From Capnocytophaga sp. (GTDB taxonomy: Bacteria > Bacteroidota > Bacteroidia > Flavobacteriales > Flavobacteriaceae): DNA of 64,000 bases. The DNA lies in assembly GCF_030532915.1 (NCBI RefSeq), contig NZ_JAUNKD010000012.1:1-64000 (forward strand). The letters run 5' to 3'. Below the pieces are notes generated by a model, which was not told the DNA's origin, ran no database searches, and was given only the letters and a program-made list of their open reading frames with translations. Made by a program: the position numbers and the translations under genes. Positions 54,777 to 63,524 of the stretch are shown here, piece after piece (position 1 is the first letter of the stretch; every line of letters starts with the position of its first letter).

Positions 54777-54808
54777 TGCGTTAGGTGTGCAAAAATAACA
54801 AATAATTG

Positions 54809-55240
54809 TTAATTAGGTGGTTTATGTTTAGAGTTTTTACGACTTATTTTTAAAAATAAATATGTTAAACTTCCTAAAAATGAAGCAGAAACAAAAGCCA
54901 GAATTAAACTTCCGATGAAGTATTGCAAGAGGTGATTTTTGACAAATTCGGTCGTAATTTCCGACTTTTCAGGAAGAATTGTGCCCCCGACAAAAAAGGC
55001 TCCGATTTTTAAAGAACCGATAATGATAATGGGAATCATTGGCGGGATACTTACATTTGAAAAAAGAAAAGCCAAGGATTTATTTAAGCGAAACAATACG
55101 GCTAACGTAATGGTAATCAGTGTTTGAAATCCCCAAAAGGGAGCAATCCCACAAAAAGTTCCCAGAGCCACCGATAAGGCTTTTACCTCATCAGAAGCGT
55201 TGCTTTCCAGTAAATCTTCTTTAATGAAGCGTTTTAGACT
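54809..55240 (-). CDS. DUF2062 domain, probably made by frameshift from the glycosyltransferase
   Basis: The frame encodes about 143 residues with GTFCGIAPFWGFQTL and membrane segments typical of DUF2062. No ATG, GTG or TTG precedes the domain properly: the first GTG (55171) is already inside it, and the conserved upstream part (KRFIKEDLLESNASDEVKAL) is in frame back into the end of the glycosyltransferase gene. A run of ten A bases there would let a -1 slip join the two frames near 55240, giving a protein of about 392 residues. Confidence 0.7.
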   Translation of the reverse strand, partial: SLKRFIKEDLLESNASDEVKALSVALGTFCGIAPFWGFQTLITITLAVLFRLNKSLAFLFSNVSIPPMIPIIIIGSLKIGAFFVGGTILPEKSEITTEFVKNHLLQYFIGSLILAFVSASFLGSLTYLFLKISRKNSKHKPPN

Positions 55241-55992
55241 TTTTTTTTTAGGTTTCGCAGAAAATTTCGCGGTTTGATGTAAAAAACGGCAATCAAAACC
55301 AAAAATGTATTTAAGATGCTGATGCGGGTAAAATCCTTTAAAGGACGAAAATGAGAAATGCGTTGTGAAGGGTCGTATAACACCTTGATAGGCACATTTT
55401 TAAGGGATATTCCGTTCCAGCTTGTGCGTACCAGTACTTCAATTTCAAGTTCAAATTTTCCTGAAAAATATTTTTTCGGCAATGATTTTAAAGGATATAG
55501 CCGATAGCCTGATTGGGTATCAGTCAGTTTTACACCAGTTTCAAAATGAAACCAAAAATTAGAAAATTTATGTCCGAAACTGCTTTTTTTTGGAATATTT
55601 TCCTGATTCATATTTCGGCTTCCTATCAGTAAAACGGGCGAGTTGTTTTTTTCCAATTCATCAATAAAAACAGGAATGTCTTCCGGATAGTGTTGCCCGT
55701 CCGAATCAATGGTAAGAGCGTACTCATAGCCCATTTTTTCGGCGTATCGAAATCCGGTTTTTAAGGCATTTCCTTTTCCTTTGTTTTTTTGTAACGATAT
55801 GATTTTTATGTGATTATATGTTGAAAGAATTGAAGCGGTTTCATCAGTAGAGCCATCGTTAATTACAATAATGTGGTTTGTAAATTGCAAAACTCCGTCA
55901 AGCACCCCGCGCAAAGTTTTTGCGTTGTTGTAGGTGGGAATGAGAATGCAAATTCCGTGTTTTTCTATTTTTGTGGTAATAATTTGGCTCAT
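55234..55992 (-). CDS. Family 2 glycosyltransferase
   Basis: The 252-residue protein is a GT-A glycosyltransferase (GT2, dolichyl-phosphate-mannose-synthase-like): CILIPTYNNAKTLRGVL, VINDGSTDET, and the DSDGQH metal-binding motif near residue 98. It probably adds a sugar to the lipid product of the cluster or to a carrier lipid. Its frame ends in KKKV-stop directly after an A10 run, beyond which the DUF2062 frame continues. It overlaps the upstream gene by 4 bases (ATGA). Confidence 0.85.
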   Translation of the reverse strand: MSQIITTKIEKHGICILIPTYNNAKTLRGVLDGVLQFTNHIIVINDGSTDETASILSTYNHIKIISLQKNKGKGNALKTGFRYAEKMGYEYALTIDSDGQHYPEDIPVFIDELEKNNSPVLLIGSRNMNQENIPKKSSFGHKFSNFWFHFETGVKLTDTQSGYRLYPLKSLPKKYFSGKFELEIEVLVRTSWNGISLKNVPIKVLYDPSQRISHFRPLKDFTRISILNTFLVLIAVFYIKPRNFLRNLKKKV

Positions 55993-56462
55993 TTTATGGT
56001 AGTTCGTTTTTCTTCTTCTGAAAAAACTTTTGAGATTTTTATGTATTCACAAATATATTTTTTTAGCTTACTGTTTTGATTGTCAATGTTTTCAATGATA
56101 TGTTTTTTATCTTCGTCAATGTTTTTGTGATATGAAACGATTTTTGGTAAATTTTCCTGTATGCTCAGTCGAATGAATCGGAGTTCAATATCATTCGGGT
56201 TTGATTTTATGGCATTTTCAATGATGTTTTTACCATCTTTTAACAATTCAATTTTGTTTTTACTATATTTGGCATAAATCATTTTAGCCGCCCCAAAATA
56301 GGCTAAATTTATTGGACTTTTGCTTTGATTTTCTTCCGTTAGTTGATAAAAATTGGAAGCATTTTCTTTTGATTTATAGGATTTTATATAAAGTTCCTGA
56401 ACAGATTCCGTTTTTTGAGCGCTTGCGGAAAAACAAAACCATAAAAGTAAAAATCTTAGCAT
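55989..56462 (-). CDS. Secreted helical-repeat-like protein of unknown function
   Basis: This 157-residue protein has a signal peptide (ending SASAQ near residue 16) and is otherwise mainly helical, with INLAYFGAAKMIYAKYSKNK and NPNDIELRFIRLSIQ segments reminiscent of tetratricopeptide repeats. It overlaps both the dehydratase gene upstream (by 7 bases) and the glycosyltransferase gene downstream (4 bases), so it is part of the operon. I could not assign a function. Confidence 0.65.
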   Translation of the reverse strand: MLRFLLLWFCFSASAQKTESVQELYIKSYKSKENASNFYQLTEENQSKSPINLAYFGAAKMIYAKYSKNKIELLKDGKNIIENAIKSNPNDIELRFIRLSIQENLPKIVSYHKNIDEDKKHIIENIDNQNSKLKKYICEYIKISKVFSEEEKRTTIK

Positions 56463-56821
56463 ATTTGGTATGTATTAGTGAGTTTTAAAGCCACCGTGTC
56501 ATTAAACGATGAAGTGTTTTTAACAATCACAGTATCAGTGTTTTCTGTGATGTCAAAAGCCAAGGTTACTTCGGGAGTTATTTCGGGATTAATCAATGCC
56601 ATAAACTTCACGTTCGCGGTTTTTGAAAGGAATAATTTTTTTTGCGTGATTTCTTCTGTTATATTTTTGATTATCTGTAACATACATACTCCGGGGGTTA
56701 CCGGATTATCAGGAAAATGTCCTTTAAAAATTTCGTGTTTTTCATTCAAACGAATTTTGTATTCATATTTGCCTTCGGCAAGGTGTGTTTTGTCGATAAT
56801 TACGTAAAAATCGTTTAGCAT
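56456..56821 (-). CDS. 3-hydroxyacyl-ACP dehydratase-like hotdog protein
   Basis: The 121-residue protein is a FabA/FabZ-type hotdog fold with catalytic His35 in KGHFPDNPVTPGV. At the position where FabZ has the second catalytic glutamate (PGVLxxE) there is glutamine, Gln49 in PGVCMLQ. In aryl-polyene systems the dehydratase ApeI-type protein introduces the double bonds of the polyene chain; this gene is its natural counterpart here, but the altered residue makes partner-dependent or weak activity possible. Confidence 0.78.
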   Translation of the reverse strand: MLNDFYVIIDKTHLAEGKYEYKIRLNEKHEIFKGHFPDNPVTPGVCMLQIIKNITEEITQKKLFLSKTANVKFMALINPEITPEVTLAFDITENTDTVIVKNTSSFNDTVALKLTNTYQIC

Positions 56822-56824
56822 AAA

Positions 56825-57421
56825 TTATATTTTAGTTAAGATAATTTTAACATTTAATGTATGATGTTGAATTTCGATATTTTCGGTGTGCAAATCGAAA
56901 GCAAAAGTAGTATATTTTTTTGATTTTCTGGTATTTATTTGTTTGAAAATCTGTTGTTGCTCATTTTCAAATAAATAACTGTAATTGTTGTTGTTCTTAC
57001 ATTTCCAAACAATTGATTTTGAGTTGGTAAATTTTTCATCACAGACAAATTCAGTTGTCAGTAAATTTTGAAAATCATTAGCCAATGTATTCACAATGAT
57101 TTTTTTGTTTAGATTTTCTTGTATGTAATTGATTTTTAGTTTTTTATTGATAAACGAAAAATCGAAAAGCGTGTTTCCGAAATCGGTGGTTAAGGCTACA
57201 CGATGGGTGTTTGCATCAAGAAGTTTCGCGGCAAGAATTCCGCTGAATGAGTTTCCGTAAGCCGAAATATTGGCTCGGTAAAAATATTCTGACCCTATTT
57301 TAAAATGGTTATTTTCAATTGTTTGATAAGTTTTTTCAGTTTCGTAATTTCCTTCTAACTTAAAACTTCTGCAACCAATCAGCAAAAAAAACAAACTAAA
57401 TGCGAAAAGCCTTATCATCAA
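56825..57421 (-). CDS. LolB-like outer-membrane lipoprotein
   Basis: The 198-residue protein has a lipoprotein signal (LLIGC near residue 17; ATG codons at the start are adjacent) and a mainly beta-strand domain, as expected for a LolB-like half-barrel or the DUF3261-type protein of aryl-polyene clusters. It overlaps the LolA-like gene by 26 bases. Together they could carry the polyene lipid through the periplasm to the outer membrane. Sequence similarity is weak, so the call leans on context. Confidence 0.62.
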   Translation of the reverse strand: MMIRLFAFSLFFLLIGCRSFKLEGNYETEKTYQTIENNHFKIGSEYFYRANISAYGNSFSGILAAKLLDANTHRVALTTDFGNTLFDFSFINKKLKINYIQENLNKKIIVNTLANDFQNLLTTEFVCDEKFTNSKSIVWKCKNNNNYSYLFENEQQQIFKQINTRKSKKYTTFAFDLHTENIEIQHHTLNVKIILTKI

Positions 57422-58010
57422 TTTTAGTGTTAATTTTTATGTTTATAAAAACAATTTCAGTATAATCCATTGACGGCTCAATGAGTTTAACTTTTTCAAC
57501 AAGAGCATCATCCGTGAAAAATAAGTGAATTTCGTTTATGTATTTCTGCAAGGTTTTATCTTTGGGTTTTAATTTGGCGGTTGTTTTTTTATTTGATTTC
57601 CATAATGTTATGTTAAACTCTTTTTCGTTAAACATACTTCCGCTGATTGTCCCAACGATTAAATGATTGATTTTTTTGAAAATCTTATTATCGGCTTTTA
57701 TGTGTGATACATTTCCTTGGGCGTCAATGGTTATGTTATCTTTTTGAAAAACAATTCGATAGCTATAAGGTGTGGTGTATTGCCAGTTTAATTTGTCGGG
57801 TTTCAAAAAAGCCATTTTTCCGGAAGTTTTGATGTCTTTTGACATAAAATCAAGATGCTTTTTTTGCTGAAAATCAGCCTCGATAGTGCTGACTGTTTGG
57901 TTTTTTGCCAGCAATTTGGCTTTAAACTGTTCAACTTCCGATTGGCTTAATTGTTGCGCCAAAAGAACAAAATTTGTTAAAAGTAGAAATATTGAGAATA
58001 TTTTTTTCAT
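57396..58010 (-). CDS. LolA-like periplasmic carrier
   Basis: This 204-residue protein has a signal peptide (ending VLLAQQ) and the LolA pattern: TVSTIEADFQQKKHL, TSGKMAFLKPDKLNWQYTTP, and a C-terminal strand region. LolA proteins bind acyl chains of lipoproteins in the periplasm; versions in aryl-polyene clusters are thought to carry the polyene lipid. It overlaps neighbouring genes on both sides, consistent with tight operon structure. Confidence 0.8.
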   Translation of the reverse strand: MKKIFSIFLLLTNFVLLAQQLSQSEVEQFKAKLLAKNQTVSTIEADFQQKKHLDFMSKDIKTSGKMAFLKPDKLNWQYTTPYSYRIVFQKDNITIDAQGNVSHIKADNKIFKKINHLIVGTISGSMFNEKEFNITLWKSNKKTTAKLKPKDKTLQKYINEIHLFFTDDALVEKVKLIEPSMDYTEIVFINIKINTKIDDKAFRI

Positions 58011-58753
58011 TAATTCAGATTTAAATCAGTGGTTATTTGATAATTATTTTCTGTTAAGTACCGCAATAATCGTTCCAAAATATTTAGAGTGTGTTGATTT
58101 GTGTCGTGCATCAGTATGATATTTCCGTGTGAGAGTTTGGAAATAATGCGTTTAAAAAGGGCGTCTTCATTTTGGATAACCGTGTCGAGTGAACGAATAT
58201 CCCAACCGACTACCTTCTTGTTAGTCAGCTTGATAGCCTTTCCTATATGGGGATTGGTAATGCCGTATGGCGGACGGAATAGCTCGGTGTATATGCCTAA
58301 TTTTGCCAGAGCCGCATCTGTTTTTTCAATTTCTTTAATAAATGTTTTTGTCGAGGCAAACGTATTTCTTGGAATATGGTTAAAAGTATGATTTCCAATT
58401 ATATGTCCCTCATTTTGAATGCGTTTCACTATTTCGGGATATTTTTCAACTTGCCTGCCTATGCAGAAAAAAATTGCTTTTGCGTTAAACTTTTTAAGTG
58501 TATCCAAAAATCTGGGAGTCAGTGTTGTAGCTCCGTCGTCAAATGTTAATATAACGGTTTTTTGAGGTTTGTTTTTGATGTAACAAGTGGTTTTTACAAA
58601 ATATGACAGACGAATATCGAAAGCGCCCCAAGCGGTCATTACCAAAAAAAACAAAAAAACAGCAATGTAGGCATATACAGGAAAGCTGTATATGTAACAG
58701 ATTATCAGTGAAGTAATGGAAAAAAAGCTAATTAAAAAATGCTTTGACATCAC
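58010..58753 (-). CDS. NodB-type polysaccharide deacetylase
   Basis: The 247-residue protein has an N-terminal membrane region (about 8-45) and a NodB domain with TFDDGATTLTP (metal-binding Asp pair), the HxxxH motif IGNHTFNHIP and RPPYGITNP. It would be a carbohydrate esterase removing acetyl groups from a glycan or sugar lipid. In this operon it may act on the sugar head group added by the GT2 enzyme; that is inference. Confidence 0.83.
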   Translation of the reverse strand: MMSKHFLISFFSITSLIICYIYSFPVYAYIAVFLFFLVMTAWGAFDIRLSYFVKTTCYIKNKPQKTVILTFDDGATTLTPRFLDTLKKFNAKAIFFCIGRQVEKYPEIVKRIQNEGHIIGNHTFNHIPRNTFASTKTFIKEIEKTDAALAKLGIYTELFRPPYGITNPHIGKAIKLTNKKVVGWDIRSLDTVIQNEDALFKRIISKLSHGNIILMHDTNQHTLNILERLLRYLTENNYQITTDLNLN

Positions 58754-58762
58754 CTTATTTTT

Positions 58763-59830
58763 TTATGCTTTTTTGAGTAGCGTTAAGCTATGGTCTTTGC
58801 CTAAATATTGATTGTATAGTAAAATGTTTTTTACGGGTTTACTGCAATTATGTTGATTGACAAATTTTAATGATACAGGTATTTTGTTTGTTTTCAGTAT
58901 GTTACAGGCTGTCCACATACCAAAGGCTGATGCGGTATAAAATTCGCCGCTTAAATGTTTATAAGCCAAAACTGGGGTGTTTGTAACCGTTTTTTCAAAA
59001 GCATCGAAATGGATTGTATCATTTTTGTTTCCGTTTCTTCCGGAAATGACCAAATCAATGTCGTTTGTTGTTAAGTTGTTGTTGTTTAGAAAGTTATGCG
59101 TAAAATCACTCACTTCCGAAGCATTAAGATTATTACAAAAAGTGGTGTCGATTAATTCGGCGTATGAGTTTTCATTTTTTTTGTTTGAAAGGGCAAAAAA
59201 AGTAGCGCCTTCTGACAGAACTACACCGCCGGTTTGTGGGTTTAAAACAGAATCGGGGCAATCTTCTTTTCGTTTGATAATCTGAGCCAATTCATACAAA
59301 AACAACGTGTGAGGGCTATGTTCGTCCACTCCGCCAACAAGTATGTTTTCCATCAAACCTTGTTCCAACTGCATTTTGGCATCAAGTAAGGCACTTTCAA
59401 ATGAGATAGCTCCATTTACATACGTGAAATTCAGTCCTTTACATTGTAGGTTTAGTGCAATTTGCCCTGCCACTGTATTGTGAGTGGATTGGATAAAGGC
59501 AGTAGGGGTGAGGTGTTGCTCGTCGTTGTCAAGAAGAGCTCTGAGAAATTTTTCCGAATCTTGTAAACAACCCATTCCCGTGCCGACAATGATGGCTTCA
59601 GGGGTTTGAATTTCAGCTTCTTTCAGGGCATTTAGTCCTGCTACAATGCTCATTTTCACACCTTTTGCCATACGACGGATAGCAGCGGGCGGTATGTATT
59701 CTTTGTAGGCAGGTTCGTTTGCACACAGCACGTTATGCTGCTCGTGATCAGTTATTTGGGTTAGAAAATCCCCTGAAAATGTCGGTTGTGTTGAGATGGC
59801 TGAAAGTCCGTTGATGTAAGTCTTATTCAT
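58763..59830 (-). CDS. Ketosynthase-like chain length factor homologue without catalytic residues
   Basis: This 355-residue protein has the thiolase/ketosynthase fold (TPTAFIQSTHNTVAGQIA and YKHLSGEFYTASAFGMW). Its nucleophile position reads VNGAISFE, with Ile142 in place of Cys. The regions where the two histidines should be read VISGRNG and SGEFYTA. All three catalytic residues are therefore missing. This is the pattern of chain length factors, which pair with an active ketosynthase such as the one encoded next to it. Confidence 0.8.
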   Translation of the reverse strand: MNKTYINGLSAISTQPTFSGDFLTQITDHEQHNVLCANEPAYKEYIPPAAIRRMAKGVKMSIVAGLNALKEAEIQTPEAIIVGTGMGCLQDSEKFLRALLDNDEQHLTPTAFIQSTHNTVAGQIALNLQCKGLNFTYVNGAISFESALLDAKMQLEQGLMENILVGGVDEHSPHTLFLYELAQIIKRKEDCPDSVLNPQTGGVVLSEGATFFALSNKKNENSYAELIDTTFCNNLNASEVSDFTHNFLNNNNLTTNDIDLVISGRNGNKNDTIHFDAFEKTVTNTPVLAYKHLSGEFYTASAFGMWTACNILKTNKIPVSLKFVNQHNCSKPVKNILLYNQYLGKDHSLTLLKKA

Positions 59831-59854
59831 TGTAGGGCTTTGTTGTTTTTCAGA

Positions 59855-61054
59855 TTATGGTTTGGAAAAAATCAGTGTGGAACAATTCCCTCCAAAACCA
59901 AAAGAATTTGAAAGTACGTGCTTGATTTTCTTGTGTTTAACACGTGTTTGCGGACGTATGCTAACTTCTTCCATAGACGAATCATAGTTTAGGTTCGGAA
60001 AAATGACCTCGTGTTGTAGGGCAAGCACGCTAAAAACCGCTTCTACCGAAGAAGCCGCTGCCAAGGTGTGCCCGGTAAATGCTTTGGTTGAACTAAAATC
60101 GGGAGTTTGGCTTTCTCCAAAAATTCGGATAAGTGCCTTACTTTCAGATAAATCATTGTTTAATGTTGCCGTTCCGTGCGCATTTACATAATCAATGTCA
60201 GTGGGGTGTAATTCAGCTACTTGTAAGGCTTTTTGCATCGCCAAAAAAGCACCTTCTCCGTTTTCGGACGATGCCGTTTGGTGGTAAGCATCATTGGCAT
60301 TGCCCCAACCCGAAATTTCAGCAAGAATCGTTCGGTTGTGCTTGCGTGCATTTTCTTCCGTTTCCAACATTAAAAAAGCTCCTGCTTCACCTAAATTTAA
60401 TCCTTTTCGTTGACTATCAAAAGGTTTGCAAGCGCTGTCGGACAAAATCATCAGCGAATTAAACCCGTTGATGGTAAATTTTGAAAGGGAATCAACTCCG
60501 CCGGCGATAAGGCATTTGGCTCGCCCTGTTCGGATTAAGTTCAGAGCGATAATGATGGCGTTTGCCGATGAAGAACAAGCCGTACTCACGCCCGTAACGA
60601 TGCTTTTTAGGCTGAAATAATCGGCAATTTGGTGTGTTACTTCCCCGATATTGTGTGTGGTAATGTATCGGCGGATGCTTGGGTCGTTCTCGTATTGGTA
60701 AAAATACCGTTCGGTCATATCCATTCCCCCAACGCTCGAAGCATTGATGAACCCCAAGTTAGGTATTTCTTTTTCAGGAATTTGAGCTTGTTTCAGGGCT
60801 TCTTTTATGGCAAGAATTCCCAATAAGGAAGTGCGTGAGTAAGCATTATTTTCAGCTACGCCAAGTTTTTGGGCGAGTTGCCGATTTGTAAGTTTTATTT
60901 CGCCCACTTTGATATTGTTTTTATGTAGCGTGTCAATATTTTCAATGGTTGAAATCCCTGATTTGTAATTTGTTAGTGAATGAAAATTTTCTTCAACCGA
61001 CATTCCGATTGAAGAAACGATTCCCATTCCTGTTATGACCACTTTGGGTGGCAT
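59855..61054 (-). CDS. Beta-ketoacyl-ACP synthase II-type (FabF-like)
   Basis: The 399-residue condensing enzyme has all three catalytic residues: Cys160 in VSTACSSSANA, His293 in VNAHGTAT and His329 in KAFTGHTLAAAS. It is preceded at 3 bases by the ACP gene and followed by the chain length factor homologue, so it is probably the active ketosynthase that elongates the polyene with its partner. Confidence 0.9.
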   Translation of the reverse strand: MPPKVVITGMGIVSSIGMSVEENFHSLTNYKSGISTIENIDTLHKNNIKVGEIKLTNRQLAQKLGVAENNAYSRTSLLGILAIKEALKQAQIPEKEIPNLGFINASSVGGMDMTERYFYQYENDPSIRRYITTHNIGEVTHQIADYFSLKSIVTGVSTACSSSANAIIIALNLIRTGRAKCLIAGGVDSLSKFTINGFNSLMILSDSACKPFDSQRKGLNLGEAGAFLMLETEENARKHNRTILAEISGWGNANDAYHQTASSENGEGAFLAMQKALQVAELHPTDIDYVNAHGTATLNNDLSESKALIRIFGESQTPDFSSTKAFTGHTLAAASSVEAVFSVLALQHEVIFPNLNYDSSMEEVSIRPQTRVKHKKIKHVLSNSFGFGGNCSTLIFSKP

Positions 61055-61056
61055 AC

Positions 61057-61317
61057 TTATTTGGTTCTGTGTTTTGAAATGTACTCGGCCATTGTTTTCA
61101 CGGAGTGAAAAATTTCCCGTCCTTCTTTGGGGTCAGAAAGTCGGATACCGTAGTTTTTGTCCAGTAAAACAATGAGTTCAAGCGCGTCGATGGAATCCAA
61201 CCCCAAGCCGGCACCCCCGAAAAGCGGGTCGTTGTCATTGATGTCATCAACCGAAACGTCCTCCAAGTTAAGTACTTCTATAATTTTGTTCTTTAGTTCT
61301 AAAATTAATGCTTCCAT
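61057..61317 (-). CDS. Acyl carrier protein
   Basis: The 86-residue protein is an acyl carrier protein with the phosphopantetheine attachment site Ser42 in GLDSIDALELIV. It is more acidic in the first half, with the DDINDNDPLFGG loop typical of carriers in specialised clusters. It carries the growing polyene chain between the ketosynthase, dehydratase and thioesterase of this operon. Confidence 0.9.
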   Translation of the reverse strand: MEALILELKNKIIEVLNLEDVSVDDINDNDPLFGGAGLGLDSIDALELIVLLDKNYGIRLSDPKEGREIFHSVKTMAEYISKHRTK

Positions 61318-61367
61318 AATTTAAATCCAATAAAAAATCTGATTTTGCAAAAGTATAAAATTAATTG

Positions 61368-61907
61368 TCAATTGCCAACTAAATTTAGCTCGGCTTTGTA
61401 ATCGGGGGTTAAAAAATCAACCCAACCACAGAGTACTTTTTTTGCTAATTTATTGTTTATTAATATTTTAGTGTAGTTTTCAAAAAAAACTTTCGGGTGC
61501 TTTTCAAAAATAAAGAAAGCGTTTTCGGTCTGTAATTGATGTCGGATACTAATTTCACCCAAACAAATATTGGGCAGGGTGTACACAAACACGGCCGGAC
61601 TTGGATAGTAATTTTCGCTGTCATCAATTGATTCTTGGTGTTTGATGTCGGTGTCTAAACTAGCTGATTTATTGGCAAATACAAGAGCGATGTCTTTTTT
61701 TTCTTCTTGCGGAAGGTTACCCAGAATCACTTCTGATGCTAAGAATGCCAATTTGCTTAAATTATCCATTTTAAAAAACTTCGGATAGTTGATTTGCAGT
61801 GCTTTATAGGCTTTTTTTGAAAAATCAGCAAAAGATAAATCTTGTTCGGAAAAGATAATGGTTCCGTTGTGTGATATTGTTCCGTTTTCGATAATGCAAT
61901 GTGCCAT
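61368..61907 (-). CDS. Short ketosynthase-like accessory protein
   Basis: The 179-residue protein resembles a truncated ketosynthase N-terminal half (DIALVFANKSASLDTDIKHQ, PAVFVYTLPNICLGEISIRH). None of the catalytic Cys or His motifs is present. Such short KS-like proteins occur in aryl-polyene gene clusters of Bacteroidota and may stabilise the ketosynthase. It lies 50 bases upstream of the ACP gene in transcription order. Confidence 0.65.
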   Translation of the reverse strand: MAHCIIENGTISHNGTIIFSEQDLSFADFSKKAYKALQINYPKFFKMDNLSKLAFLASEVILGNLPQEEKKDIALVFANKSASLDTDIKHQESIDDSENYYPSPAVFVYTLPNICLGEISIRHQLQTENAFFIFEKHPKVFFENYTKILINNKLAKKVLCGWVDFLTPDYKAELNLVGN

Positions 61908-61920
61908 AAGTATTTGATTT

Positions 61921-63036
61921 TTAGTGTAGTATTTCTCCGACTAAGGCAGTGTTACAACCACCGAAGCCCGAAGCTGTTTTTAAAAAATACCGAATGTTTT
62001 TATCAGTGGTATGTTGGGCGACCTGTATCGGTTCGGGCACCCCTAATTGGCTGAATCCCGCGCTTTTGAGTATTTTTCCTTGTCGCGAAAGTTCAAGGGT
62101 TAAGAGCGTTTCAAGCAAGCCCGAACATCCTAACGTATGTCCAAAATATCCTTTGTAACTATTTACAGGAGTGTGTAGCAATTTGCTGCGTGAAAAAGCG
62201 ATGGCTTCCATTTGGTCGTTGTAAAGCGTTGCCGTGCCGTGTGCGTTGATGACATCAATTTGGTTGGGCGATAATCCGCTTTGTTTGATGGCATTGTTGA
62301 TGCTTTGAAAAAGCCCTTCGCCCGTGCGTGAAGGTCCTGAGATGTGATTGGCATCATTGATGGAACTATCACCCAAAATAAGAGCTTTACTATTTTGATT
62401 TTCAGTTGTTAATATCATTGCGGAAGCAGCTTCGCCCAATGTGATGCCGTCGCGATTTTTGTCGTATGGTTTACAAGGTTTGCTGCTCATCGCCTGAAAC
62501 GATTGAAACCCCGATACTACAAATTCCGAGATTTCATCTCCGGCTATAACAATCACAGCATCATATAGTTGGCTTGCCAGCAATCGTTTTCCAACTGAAA
62601 TAGCCATTGCCCCTGAAACACAGGCATTTGAAATAACAATCGGCTCGGTAACAACTCCGATGGCGGTGGCAATTTTTTGTGCCAAAACAGATAAGTAAGG
62701 CAAGGATTTTTGGTCGCTAACATTCAGATTGTCAATATTTCCTTTGGTGGTGGAAAGGATAAAGGCAGTCCGTTTTGTTATGGTAAAACTATCCAATAAA
62801 GGGCAGATTGCCAAAAGAAGCATTTTCTCCAAACGTGAGAAATTACCTTGTAGGTTTACTGCCGAAAATGCCTCGCAAATGGTGTCATCGTCTATTTTTG
62901 ACAGATAGAGATTTTCAAGCGTTCCGAATTTTGCAAATTGTTGAATGCCGGATTTTTCGCATAACAATGCTTCTATATTATTTTGTAAATCAAACCCCAA
63001 AGGCGTAACGCAGTTATAGTTATAAACAAAACACAT
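61921..63036 (-). CDS. Beta-ketoacyl-ACP synthase
   Basis: This 371-residue condensing enzyme has Cys139 in VISNACVSGAMAI, His266 in INAHGTAT and His300 in YFGHTLGCSG, so it should be active. The start at the ATG 63036-63034 is preferred over the upstream one at 63105, because the 23 extra residues overlap the thioesterase gene and do not resemble a ketosynthase N-terminus. With the FabF-type gene it makes two active condensing enzymes in one operon. Confidence 0.87.
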   Translation of the reverse strand: MCFVYNYNCVTPLGFDLQNNIEALLCEKSGIQQFAKFGTLENLYLSKIDDDTICEAFSAVNLQGNFSRLEKMLLLAICPLLDSFTITKRTAFILSTTKGNIDNLNVSDQKSLPYLSVLAQKIATAIGVVTEPIVISNACVSGAMAISVGKRLLASQLYDAVIVIAGDEISEFVVSGFQSFQAMSSKPCKPYDKNRDGITLGEAASAMILTTENQNSKALILGDSSINDANHISGPSRTGEGLFQSINNAIKQSGLSPNQIDVINAHGTATLYNDQMEAIAFSRSKLLHTPVNSYKGYFGHTLGCSGLLETLLTLELSRQGKILKSAGFSQLGVPEPIQVAQHTTDKNIRYFLKTASGFGGCNTALVGEILH

Positions 63037-63074
63037 TGTTGTAAGTTGCTTTTTATGTTTTAAAATAAATCGTA

Positions 63075-63524
63075 TTATGAATGGCTTAAAAAACGCTCTT
63101 TCCAACGTTGGTAAAAATCAGGGTTGTAGAGCGATAAACTATTGTTGGCAAGTGCGGTAAATACCTGAACGGTTTCACCTGTGCATACCAACTCATCATT
63201 TTCATTGTATATGAAATATTGGAATTGCATTTTGGCGGCTGCACACGGAACGTATTGAGTTTCAATACGAATAACTTCACCATACTTTACCATTTTTTTA
63301 TGTTCACATACGGATTTCACGATGGGAGTTGCGTATCCTTCGCGTTCAATATCCAAATACGCAATGCCGTACTTTCTGCCGAAGGCTTCCCGTCCTTCTT
63401 CAAAATATTTGATGTAATTGCCGTGCCATACGATGCCCAGCGGGTCGGTTTCGTTAAAGCGGACACGCACTTGCAGCGAAGCGGTAAGTGTGGGCGATTT
63501 ATCGGTTTCTTTTTCTTTTTTCAT
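63075..63524 (-). CDS. Hotdog acyl-CoA/ACP thioesterase (4-hydroxybenzoyl-CoA type)
   Basis: This 149-residue protein matches the YbgC/4-hydroxybenzoyl-CoA thioesterase family: RVRFNETDPLGIVWHGNYIKYFEEGREAF contains the catalytic Asp27. It may release the chain from the ACP or recycle stalled intermediates. It overlaps the upstream ABC permease gene by 26 bases. Confidence 0.85.
   Translation of the reverse strand: MKKEKETDKSPTLTASLQVRVRFNETDPLGIVWHGNYIKYFEEGREAFGRKYGIAYLDIEREGYATPIVKSVCEHKKMVKYGEVIRIETQYVPCAAAKMQFQYFIYNENDELVCTGETVQVFTALANNSLSLYNPDFYQRWKERFLSHS

Noticed and set aside
63037..63105. Longer N-terminus of the ketosynthase at 61921
   Set aside because: The extra 23 residues overlap the thioesterase gene and do not resemble a ketosynthase start.
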